From Alcaligenaceae bacterium (GTDB lineage: Bacteria > Pseudomonadota > Gammaproteobacteria > Burkholderiales > Burkholderiaceae_B), in assembly GCA_013416445.1 (NCBI GenBank), contig JACCER010000003.1, positions 186,001-250,000 on the forward strand: a stretch of 64,000 nt of DNA, read 5' to 3'. Shown here piece by piece: positions 56,716 through 64,000 of the stretch (positions are counted from its first letter, which is position 1; each line of letters opens with the position of its first letter). Made by a program: the position numbers and the translations under genes. The notes beneath the pieces were generated by a model. The model worked only from the letters and a program-made list of their open reading frames with translations. It did not search any database and was not told the DNA's origin.

Positions 56716-58019
56716 ATTTGTCAGTTGAAACCATAGGCTTGATCGGTATTGGGTTTTTATTCCTATTGATGTTCTTGCGAGTGCCCATCGCGATTTCGAT
56801 GGCCTTGCCCGGCATTATCGGCGCTTGGTATTTGCGTGGCTGGGAGCCTCTAAGTACGTTGCTCAATACCATCGTCTGGAACCACAGCTTCCACTACACC
56901 CTGACCACCATCCCCATGTTCATCCTGATGAGCGAATTGATCACCCTGTCCGGGATCAGTTCGAATCTGTTTGATGTGTTTCGCAAATGGCTGGGGGCGA
57001 TTCGCGGCGGGCTTGCTTTGTCTACCGTCGGGGCTTCAGCAATTTTTGCGGCTGCTTGCGGCTCCAGTATCGCCAGTACAGCAACCATAGGCATTGTTGC
57101 TTCGGATGAAATGCGCAAGGCAGGTTATTCCGATGCCCTGGGCAGCGGCGCGATCGTGGCCGGTGGCACGCTGGGGATACTGATCCCGCCCAGCACTGCC
57201 TTCATTATTTACGGCATGCTTACCGAAGAATCTATCGGCAAGCTCTTGATCGCGGGCATTCTGCCCGGCATCTTGCTGACTGCTTTATATATGCTGACCG
57301 TTTACATCGCGGTGCGGATACGCCCGGAACTGGGGCCAGCGGTTGAACGCAGTTCGTGGCGCGAACGTATTACGGCTTTGAGCTCGATATCGTGGATAGC
57401 TATCTTGTTCCTGGTGGTGATTGGCGGTATGTATACGGGGGTTTTCAGCCCTACCGAGGCCGCAGGCGCTGGCGCTTTTGGCGCGCTTATCATTGCCGCG
57501 CTGCGCGGCAGGATGACCTGGCGCAATCTGGGCGAAAGCCTTAACAACACGCTCAAGATCACTACCTTCCTGTTCGCCATTATCCTGGGCGCCTTCATCT
57601 TCAATTACTTTTTGGCCATCACCCGCTTGCCGGCCAATTTGTCGTCATTTATCAACGGCCTCGACATGCCGCCAGTGGCCATCCTGCTGGTGATTCTCTT
57701 GATGTACGTTTTCCTGGGCGCCATCATGGACGCCTTGGCCATGGTGGTCATCACTATTCCTATTTTCTTGCCAACCTTGAAAGCACTGGGTTTCGACTTG
57801 ATCTGGTTTGGTGTGATCGTGGTAGTAATGATAGAAATGGCGCTGATAAGTCCGCCGGTTGGAATGGGGTGCTTCATATTGAAGGGGGTCAATCCCCACC
57901 TGACGATGGGCAGCATCTATAGGGGAGCCTTGTTGTTCATGCTGCCGATACTGATATTGCTGGGCTTCTTGATTGCGTTTCCCGATATCGCGCTGATATT
58001 GCCGCGCATGATGGATTAA
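56712..58019 (+). CDS. dctM: TRAP transporter large membrane subunit DctM
   Basis: A 435-residue permease with about twelve hydrophobic segments. Family motifs are MFLRVPIAISMALPGIIGAW near the N-terminus, AACGSSIASTATIGIVA, GTLGILIPPSTAFIIYGML and VGMGCFILKGVNPHLTMGSI. It drives sodium or proton-coupled uptake of the ligand presented by the DctP proteins. The acyl-CoA synthetase follows immediately, linking uptake with activation. Confidence 0.94.
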   Translation: MNLSVETIGLIGIGFLFLLMFLRVPIAISMALPGIIGAWYLRGWEPLSTLLNTIVWNHSFHYTLTTIPMFILMSELITLSGISSNLFDVFRKWLGAIRGGLALSTVGASAIFAAACGSSIASTATIGIVASDEMRKAGYSDALGSGAIVAGGTLGILIPPSTAFIIYGMLTEESIGKLLIAGILPGILLTALYMLTVYIAVRIRPELGPAVERSSWRERITALSSISWIAILFLVVIGGMYTGVFSPTEAAGAGAFGALIIAALRGRMTWRNLGESLNNTLKITTFLFAIILGAFIFNYFLAITRLPANLSSFINGLDMPPVAILLVILLMYVFLGAIMDALAMVVITIPIFLPTLKALGFDLIWFGVIVVVMIEMALISPPVGMGCFILKGVNPHLTMGSIYRGALLFMLPILILLGFLIAFPDIALILPRMMD

Positions 58020-58037
58020 GTACAGTTGAATTTTTTT

Positions 58038-60257
58038 ATGGATATAAAAGACGAAATGGGTAATTTGAAAAGTGCCGTAATAGATCAGCAATCTGGGGAC
58101 AGTATTAATACGAGCGAAGGTGTGCGCAAGGTTTACCGGCACCACGACCTGGACCGTATGTTCACCCCGAAAAGTGTCGCCATCGTTGGCGTATCGCCGA
58201 ACGCGGGGACTTTTGGTTCCAGAACGCTGGCCGAGATGAAGCAGGCGGGATACGCCGGGAAAATCTACCTCGTCAATGCCAAGTACGATCAAATCGGCGA
58301 GCAGCCATGCTATGCCTCGATCAAAGCCTTGCCCGAGGCTCCCGATTGCGTAATTATTGCCGTGCCGCGTGCCGTGGTCGAAGACGTTGTGATCGATTGC
58401 GTCGCAAGCAAGGTAGGCGGCATCATCATCTACTCATCCGGCTATAGCGAAACCGGCAAGCCCGAGCGCATCGCACAGCAGGCAAGGCTGGCGCAGATGG
58501 CGCGGGAATCCGGCGTGCCCATATTGGGCCCCAACTGTATTGGCGCCCTGAATTACAAAACGGGTTTCATAGGTACGTTTGTTGCGCCACCAACGACCCG
58601 TTCAGTAAAGCCACTGCCGAATGCAATCGGGCTGGTCAGTCAGTCTGGTGCGCTGGGTTTCGCCCTGGCACAGGGTATCGAGCGTGGCGTTTCCTTCAGC
58701 CATGTGCTCACATGCGGCAACGCCTCCGACATCGATGTCGCCGATCAAATCAGCTATCTGGCGGGTGACCCGAACTGCAAGGTGATTGCCTGCGTGTTCG
58801 AAGGCATGGCTGCGCCCATGCGCTTGATCGAAGCCGCGGAAGTCGCAGCGGCCGCAAATAAAGTGGTCGTGATTTATAAAATGGCTACAGGCGAGCAAGG
58901 CGCGGCTGGCGCCATGTCTCATACCGGCTCTTTGGCTGGCTCCGATGTGGCTTATCGTGCTGCCTTCCGGCGCGCGGGTATGGTCGTCGTCGACGATTTC
59001 GAAGCCCTGATCGAAACCGCGGCTTTTTTCAGCAAGGCAACACGGCCCAGCGCTACAGGCGTTGCTGTGGTGGCAACCTCGGGCGGCGCCTGCATTATGT
59101 CGGCCGACAAGGCAGAACTCCACAATGTGCCGCTGCCACAACCGCAAGCGCACACGCTTGAAGTGCTTAAGCGGGTTGTCCCCGAATTTGGTTCGCCCAA
59201 TAATCCATGTGATGTTACCGCGCAGGTGCTTGCAGACCCCAAAAGCCTGCTTGACTGCGTAGAAGCGCTGATGGCCGACGAGACCTTTGGTGCACTGATA
59301 GTGCCTCAGCCATTGTCTTATGCGATTGCGGCAGAGCGCCTGCGTGTGTTCAGCGACGCGGCTGAACGCCATGGGAAAATCGCCTGCGCTGTCTGGCTGA
59401 CCGAATGGCTGGAAGGGCCGGGTGCGCTGGACACCGAGCTCAACCCGCATGTCGCCATGTTCCGGTCCATGGACCGTTGCTTTGCCGCACTGGCCTTATG
59501 GCATGAACACGAGCGCTGGCAGCAGGCGCAGCCGCGCACCTTGGGCCGAACGGCTGCAGCCGATGCCAGGCAAAAGGCGGCGGCCTTGCTTGGCGGCGCC
59601 AAAACCGCCGCGCTTACCGAGCGCGAAGCGAAACAAGTACTGGCTGCCTACGGCGTGCCCGTCGTTGAAGACAAGCTGGTTCAGTCCGCCCAAGAAGCCG
59701 TGGCAGCGGCCAATAGCGTGGGGTATCCGGTGGCCATGAAGGTCGAATCACCCGACATCCTGCACAAGACCGAGGCCGGCATTATCAGGCTCAACCTGAA
59801 GACCGAGGCCGAGGTCGCCAGCGCCTACGAGGCTGTCATGGCGAACGCCGGCAAGGTGTCGCCGACGCCGCAAATCAATGGCGTGCTGGTGCAGCCCATG
59901 ATTCCAGCCGGCGCGGAAATCATGGTGGGCGCAACAGTCGATCCTTTATTCGGGCCACTGATTGTGGTTGGAATGGGCGGCATCCTGGTCGAACTGCTGA
60001 AAGATACGGTGCTGGAACTGGCCCCCGTCAATCACGTCGAAGCTTTGGGCATGCTGGATCGCCTGAAAGGCAAGGCGTTGCTCACTGGCTTCCGTGGTTC
60101 CGAGCCTGTCAATCTGGACAAGCTGGCCGATGTTATTTGCAGGCTGTCTGAATTGGTGGCTGATCAGCGCACAGTTATATCGGAACTGGATGTGAATCCC
60201 CTGATTTGCAGTGGCGACCGCATTATTGCCGTTGATGCGTTATTGGTTAAGCAATAA
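58038..60257 (+). CDS. ADP-forming acyl-CoA synthetase (fused alpha and beta parts)
   Basis: About 739 residues. The CoA-binding fold (KSVAIVGVSPNAGTFGSRTL) comes first, then succinyl-CoA-synthetase-like domains with the phospho-histidine in AMSHTGSLAGSDVAYR, and a C-terminal ATP-grasp domain (LTEREAKQVLAAYGVPVVED, GYPVAMKVESPDILHKTEAG). These enzymes make acyl-CoA from acid, CoA and ATP, releasing ADP, or run in reverse. A TTG start at 58026 is also possible; no clear Shine-Dalgarno resolves it. It lies directly after the TRAP genes. Confidence 0.9.
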   Translation: MDIKDEMGNLKSAVIDQQSGDSINTSEGVRKVYRHHDLDRMFTPKSVAIVGVSPNAGTFGSRTLAEMKQAGYAGKIYLVNAKYDQIGEQPCYASIKALPEAPDCVIIAVPRAVVEDVVIDCVASKVGGIIIYSSGYSETGKPERIAQQARLAQMARESGVPILGPNCIGALNYKTGFIGTFVAPPTTRSVKPLPNAIGLVSQSGALGFALAQGIERGVSFSHVLTCGNASDIDVADQISYLAGDPNCKVIACVFEGMAAPMRLIEAAEVAAAANKVVVIYKMATGEQGAAGAMSHTGSLAGSDVAYRAAFRRAGMVVVDDFEALIETAAFFSKATRPSATGVAVVATSGGACIMSADKAELHNVPLPQPQAHTLEVLKRVVPEFGSPNNPCDVTAQVLADPKSLLDCVEALMADETFGALIVPQPLSYAIAAERLRVFSDAAERHGKIACAVWLTEWLEGPGALDTELNPHVAMFRSMDRCFAALALWHEHERWQQAQPRTLGRTAAADARQKAAALLGGAKTAALTEREAKQVLAAYGVPVVEDKLVQSAQEAVAAANSVGYPVAMKVESPDILHKTEAGIIRLNLKTEAEVASAYEAVMANAGKVSPTPQINGVLVQPMIPAGAEIMVGATVDPLFGPLIVVGMGGILVELLKDTVLELAPVNHVEALGMLDRLKGKALLTGFRGSEPVNLDKLADVICRLSELVADQRTVISELDVNPLICSGDRIIAVDALLVKQ

Positions 60258-60269
60258 AGGGAATATGCA

Positions 60270-61055
60270 ATGAACTACGAAACACTGCAGCTGGAAATCA
60301 AGCATGGTATCGCAAGGCTTACTCTCAATCGCCCCGACAAGCTGAATGCGCTTAGCATGCAGTCCATGCTGGATCTCAAGGCAGGCCTGAAAGAAGTGAT
60401 TGCGTCGCGCGAAGCGCGAGCATTGCTGATTACCGGTGCCGGGCGCGGCTTCTGTCCTGGGGCCGACATGACTTCTCCCAGAACAGGGCTTAATCCCGAC
60501 GATGTCGATGAGCTGCTGCGCGATTATTTCGCGCCAACATTCCAACTACTGCAAACGCTCAAGATTCCCACTGTTGCGGCGGTCAATGGCGTGAGCGCTG
60601 GCGCGGGCGTCAGCCTGGCGCTCAGTTGCGACATCGTTCTGGCTGCGCGTTCCGCTTATTTTATGCAGTCTTTTGTGAATATCGGGCTGGTTCCCGATAC
60701 CGGTGCAAGCTGGCTGGTCAGCAAGGCCGTAGGGAATGCGCGCGCGACTGCCCTGATGCTGTTGGGCGAGCGCCTGCCCGCCGAGACCGCAGCTGAATGG
60801 GGCATGATCTGGAAATGCGTGGATGACGACGCGTTGCAACAAGAGGCGGAAGCCATTGTCAGCAAGCTTGCCGCAGGCCCGACAACAGCTTATTCCCTGA
60901 TCAAGAACCTGATGCGGGAAACGCAAACAAACAGCCTGCAAGACCAGATGTTGCTGGAAACAGCCTATCAGACCACGGCGCGCAACACCACAGACCACAT
61001 CGAAGCCAAGAAGGCCTTCGCCGAAAAACGCAAGCCAGTCTATATTGGGCGATAG
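60270..61055 (+). CDS. Enoyl-CoA hydratase/isomerase
   Basis: A 261-residue crotonase-fold protein with GAGRGFCPGADMTSPRTG, NGVSAGAGVSLALSCDIVLA and NIGLVPDTGASWLVSKAVG. As in the copy at 30342, the position of the second catalytic Glu is Asp, a PaaG-like feature. It ends AFAEKRKPVYIGR. The spacing of 12 nt to the synthetase and 17 nt to the dehydrogenase shows one operon. Confidence 0.9.
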   Translation: MNYETLQLEIKHGIARLTLNRPDKLNALSMQSMLDLKAGLKEVIASREARALLITGAGRGFCPGADMTSPRTGLNPDDVDELLRDYFAPTFQLLQTLKIPTVAAVNGVSAGAGVSLALSCDIVLAARSAYFMQSFVNIGLVPDTGASWLVSKAVGNARATALMLLGERLPAETAAEWGMIWKCVDDDALQQEAEAIVSKLAAGPTTAYSLIKNLMRETQTNSLQDQMLLETAYQTTARNTTDHIEAKKAFAEKRKPVYIGR

Positions 61056-61072
61056 CACACCAGGAGGCAAGC

Positions 61073-63370
61073 ATGAAAGACTTGAGCATACACATAGACA
61101 ACTTCACGCAAGAGCAGCAAATGATACGCGACAGCGCGGCGTCGTTCTATGCTCAAGATGCCGAATACCGGCGTGTCCGCGAACAGCGCGGGCAAAGCCC
61201 GGGCTATGGCGTTGATGTATGGCGCAAAATGGCCGAGCTGGGCTGGCTAGGGTTGCGCCTGCCCGAGCAATTCGACGGCAGCGATGCCACGTTTTCACAA
61301 ACAGTGCTGCTGCTCGAACAAATGGGGCGGGCGCTTGCACCCGAGCCCCTGACAGCAGTGGCCCTGATGGCCGGCGCAGCCGTCTTGTACGGCGACAACG
61401 AGGCCCTGAAACAGAGCAGTTTGCCGCACCTGGTGTCGGGCGAGCTCATGCTGGCCCTGGCATGGCAAGAACAGCCCGGCGCGCAGCAGCTTGCCGCCGC
61501 AGCTGTCACGGCAGTCGCCCAGGGCGGCAACACCGTCTTGAACGGCAGCAAGTGTTTTGTGCCTATGGCCGATGCCGCCGATGCATTCATTGTATCGGCC
61601 AAGACCCAAAACGGGACCGCGCTGTATTGGGTGGACAGCAAGGCGTTGGGCGTCTCTGTACGGTCAAAGGTGCGCGTCGATGGCGGCTTCTGGAGCGAAC
61701 TGCAACTGGATAATGTCGTCATCACGCCGGAATACCAGGTGGCTTCTGAAACCTTGGGCGATGGCATTCTTGAACAAGTCATTGATGAAGGCCGCCTGGC
61801 CGTAAGCGCCGAACTGGTGGGCTTGATGACGCGCGCCCTGGAAGTCACGGTCGAGTACATGAGCGTACGCGAACAGTTCGGCCGCCCTATCGGCAGCTTC
61901 CAGGCGCTGCAGCATCGGGCTGTAGATTTATTCATTCAGACCGAACTGGCGCGCTCTGTCGTGCTGCAAAGCGCGGCCGTGTTCGACCTTACAACCAATC
62001 CAGAGCAGCGCGGCGCGGCCGCCAGTCAGGCCAAGGCGCGCTGCTCGGATGCTGCACTGACAGTCACCAAGGGCTGCATCCAGTTGCACGGTGGTATTGG
62101 TTATACCGATGAGTGCAATATTGGTCTGTTCCTGAAAAAAGCAATGGTGTTGGCCACCTGGTTGGGGGGGGCTGCCGAGCACCGCGACCGTTATGCGGCC
62201 CTCACAGCCAATATGGTTGACGACACCGAGGAAACGGAAGCGCCAACTGCTCTTATGGCTGAAGTGCGCGAGTGGGTAGGCCAGCATTTCCCGCAAGAAT
62301 TCCGGTTTCCGAAACAGCGTAAAAGCATGTCGGAAACCCGTGAATGGCACAAAAAGCTGTATGAACAAGGTTGGATGGCGCCGGGTTGGCCCACGGAATT
62401 TGGCGGTATGGGGCTGTCGGCTTATGAACAAGTCTTGCTGCAAGATGAATTCGACCGGGTGGGCCTGAATATCGCGCCCAACTTCGGAACGCTGATGCTG
62501 GGGCCCTTGCTGATTCGCCACGGAACCCCCGAACAGCAGCAGGCCTATCTGCCAAAAATCTTGTCAGGTGAAACGCTGTGGTGCCAGGGGTACTCTGAAC
62601 CTGGCGCCGGCTCTGATCTTGCTGGGTTGCGTACCACGGCTTTGCTGGATGGCGATAGCTTCGTCGTCAATGGGCAAAAAACCTGGACTTCCTATGCTTA
62701 CGAAGCCGACAAAATCTTTCTGCTCGTACGCACCAACAAAGACGCCAAAAAACAGCAAGGCATCAGCTTTTTGCTGGTCGACATGAAAACGCCCGGTATT
62801 ACCGTGCGGCGCATTACCAGCCTGGCTGGCAGTGCCGATTTTTGCGATGTGTTCTTCGACAACGTCAGGGTGCCCAAGGAAAACCTGGTCGGCAACATCA
62901 ACGACGGCTGGACCATGGCCAAATCGCTGCTGGGATCAGAGCGTATCGCTCTGGGAAGCCCGCGCATGGCGAAATACCCGCTTAATCTGTTGCGTGAATA
63001 TGCGCAATCATGCGGGCTGTTCAGCGACCCGGTGTTCAGCGCCAAGTTTACCCAGTTGCACCTGGATGTCGAAGACTTGGGGGCAGTGTTCGTGCGTTAC
63101 GCCGATGTCTTGCGGCGTGGCGGAGACCTGGGTGGCGAGGTCTCGATACTGAAAATTTGGGTTACCGAGACATTCCAGCGCATCATGGACCTGATCACCG
63201 AGACTGGCGCTGAAACCGCCACCGTGGATGAAGCGCTGGAACTAGGCGGACAAGGGCAATTGTATGCGGCAAACATGTATTTCATGTCTCGTCCGGCAAC
63301 CGTTTATGGCGGCTCGAGCGAGGTCCAGCGCAATATCCTGGCCAAAGGAATTTTAGGATTGCCGGGTTAA
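61073..63370 (+). CDS. Fused double acyl-CoA dehydrogenase
   Basis: A 765-residue protein made of two complete ACAD domains. Residues 1 to about 380 resemble the second subunit at 29090 (FTQEQQMIRDSAASFYAQDA, REQFGRPIGSFQALQHRAVD, IQLHGGIGYTDECNIGLFLK). Residues about 390-765 resemble the large-type subunit at 27890 (LWCQGYSEPGAGSDLAGLRT, VNGQKTWTSYAYEADKIFLL, ATVYGGSSEVQRNILAKGIL). The order is inverted relative to those separate genes. No frameshift joins the parts, so it is a true fusion and probably acts on a bulky acyl-CoA. Confidence 0.92.
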   Translation: MKDLSIHIDNFTQEQQMIRDSAASFYAQDAEYRRVREQRGQSPGYGVDVWRKMAELGWLGLRLPEQFDGSDATFSQTVLLLEQMGRALAPEPLTAVALMAGAAVLYGDNEALKQSSLPHLVSGELMLALAWQEQPGAQQLAAAAVTAVAQGGNTVLNGSKCFVPMADAADAFIVSAKTQNGTALYWVDSKALGVSVRSKVRVDGGFWSELQLDNVVITPEYQVASETLGDGILEQVIDEGRLAVSAELVGLMTRALEVTVEYMSVREQFGRPIGSFQALQHRAVDLFIQTELARSVVLQSAAVFDLTTNPEQRGAAASQAKARCSDAALTVTKGCIQLHGGIGYTDECNIGLFLKKAMVLATWLGGAAEHRDRYAALTANMVDDTEETEAPTALMAEVREWVGQHFPQEFRFPKQRKSMSETREWHKKLYEQGWMAPGWPTEFGGMGLSAYEQVLLQDEFDRVGLNIAPNFGTLMLGPLLIRHGTPEQQQAYLPKILSGETLWCQGYSEPGAGSDLAGLRTTALLDGDSFVVNGQKTWTSYAYEADKIFLLVRTNKDAKKQQGISFLLVDMKTPGITVRRITSLAGSADFCDVFFDNVRVPKENLVGNINDGWTMAKSLLGSERIALGSPRMAKYPLNLLREYAQSCGLFSDPVFSAKFTQLHLDVEDLGAVFVRYADVLRRGGDLGGEVSILKIWVTETFQRIMDLITETGAETATVDEALELGGQGQLYAANMYFMSRPATVYGGSSEVQRNILAKGILGLPG

Positions 63371-63386
63371 GCCTGGCTGGTTTTTT
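63361..63386 (+). terminator. Possible weak terminator at the end of the fused dehydrogenase gene
   Basis: GCCGGG (63361-63366) and CCTGGC (63372-63377) pair with one mismatch, followed by TGG and six T residues. It overlaps the stop codon and could reduce read-through into the SDR gene. Confidence 0.3.
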
Positions 63387-63413
63387 ATTCATTTTTAAAA
63401 CAAAGGAAATATT

Positions 63414-64000
63414 ATGTTTAGTGGAAAAGCATTGGAAGGCAAGGTAGCCATCGTTACAGGTTCAGGGCGTGGCATAGGCGAGGCCATAGTCAGGGCATAT
63501 GCTGCTCAGGGCGCCAAAGTCGTAGTCGTCGACATGGATCGTGAAACTGCCGAAGCGGTTGCTGCCGACATCCGCAAGCAGGGCGGTGAAGCCATGGCAG
63601 TAGCCTGCAACGTGGCTGAACGAGTGCAAGTCGATGGCATGGTGGAACAGGTCAAGGCCAAGTTCGGTCCTGTGGATATCCTGGTGAACAACGCCGGGGT
63701 TACCCGTACGGCGATGCTGCACAAAATGACCGAAGATCAATGGGATACGGTCATTGCCGTGCACTTGACAGGCAGCTTCAATTGCTTGCAGGCAGTAGTG
63801 AAAGACATGATGGATCGGCGCTCGGGCCGGATCATCAATGTGGTTTCCGCTGCTGGCCTTTTGGGCACCATAGGTCAGATCAACTACGGTGCGGCCAAGG
63901 CTGGCCTGCTGGGCTTTACCAAGTCTGCAGCCAAAGAACTGGCGCAGCACAACATTGTGGTGAATGCAGTGGCGCCCGGCGCAGCCACACCCATGACCGA
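63414..64000 (+). CDS. Short-chain dehydrogenase/reductase (FabG-like), partial
   Basis: The first 195 codons are present; the gene runs off the right edge. It shows the NAD(P) motif VTGSGRGIGEAIVRAYAAQG, the structural NNAGVTRTAM, the catalytic Ser in NVVSAAGLLGTIGQ and the YxxxK pair in NYGAAKAGLLGFTKSAAKEL. Such enzymes oxidise or reduce 3-hydroxyacyl/3-oxoacyl thioesters. It begins 43 nt after the fused dehydrogenase gene with CAAAGGAAAT as ribosome site and likely supplies the hydroxyacyl oxidation step of this cassette. Confidence 0.93.
   Translation, partial: MFSGKALEGKVAIVTGSGRGIGEAIVRAYAAQGAKVVVVDMDRETAEAVAADIRKQGGEAMAVACNVAERVQVDGMVEQVKAKFGPVDILVNNAGVTRTAMLHKMTEDQWDTVIAVHLTGSFNCLQAVVKDMMDRRSGRIINVVSAAGLLGTIGQINYGAAKAGLLGFTKSAAKELAQHNIVVNAVAPGAATPMT

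Overview
The window looks like chromosomal DNA of a betaproteobacterium, order Burkholderiales, most likely family Alcaligenaceae (a Bordetella/Pusillimonas-type organism). This rests on the gene order gltB-gltD / mlaFED-mlaA-mlaC / ABC-2 exporter / BolA / murA / hisG-hisD-hisB-hisH, a long second IF-1 paralogue, an orphan Bug-type binding protein, and many REP-like palindromes. The genus is an inference; no database search was possible.

Layout. 1-16.5 kb (minus strand) is housekeeping: gltB-gltD, the Mla phospholipid-transport genes, an ABC-2 exporter, BolA, murA and the first histidine genes. 16.5-17.5 kb holds a small basic ORF whose putative promoter lies between inverted-repeat arms, convergent with a RAYT-type transposase relative that has lost its catalytic residues. 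17.7-21.5 kb is a two-gene beta-oxidation unit (FadN-type multifunctional enzyme and thiolase). 22.4-25.3 kb carries a DMT exporter, pgi and infA on the minus strand. From 26 kb to the right edge everything is on the plus strand and reads as a large acyl-CoA catabolic region in three cassettes. (i) 26.0-31.1 kb: Bug binding protein, IclR regulator, two acyl-CoA dehydrogenases, PaaG-like enoyl-CoA hydratase. (ii) 32.1-45.2 kb: a Liv-type ABC importer with three near-duplicate binding proteins, three acyl-CoA synthetases, a MaoC hydratase and an SCP-x-type thiolase. (iii) 46.0-64 kb: a CitE-like lyase, two family III and one family I CoA-transferases, an IclR regulator, a TRAP importer with four tandem DctP paralogues, an ADP-forming acyl-CoA synthetase, an enoyl-CoA hydratase, a fused double acyl-CoA dehydrogenase and an SDR. 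Each cassette pairs a different importer class with CoA activation and beta-oxidation-like steps, so uptake and degradation of several carboxylic acids is the simplest reading. Substrates are not determined; cassette (iii) resembles itaconate/citramalate-type dicarboxylate catabolism in its enzyme families.

The most unusual feature is a dispersed 600-700 bp non-coding repeat present three times in the same orientation (about 21.6-22.3, 31.27-31.9 and 45.26-45.86 kb), at the borders of the cassettes. Each copy has a long near-palindrome of exactly 219 nt, a linker of 100-108 nt, a second long hairpin of 183-187 nt and a tail of 4-5 tandem ~19-nt units. The second hairpin shows compensatory changes on both arms between copies, so its pairing appears to be under selection. 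A reduced derivative sits inside the histidine gene cluster. A separate short REP family (GTCGGATTA...TAATCCGAC) occurs about ten times, twice supplying the stop codon of the adjacent gene.
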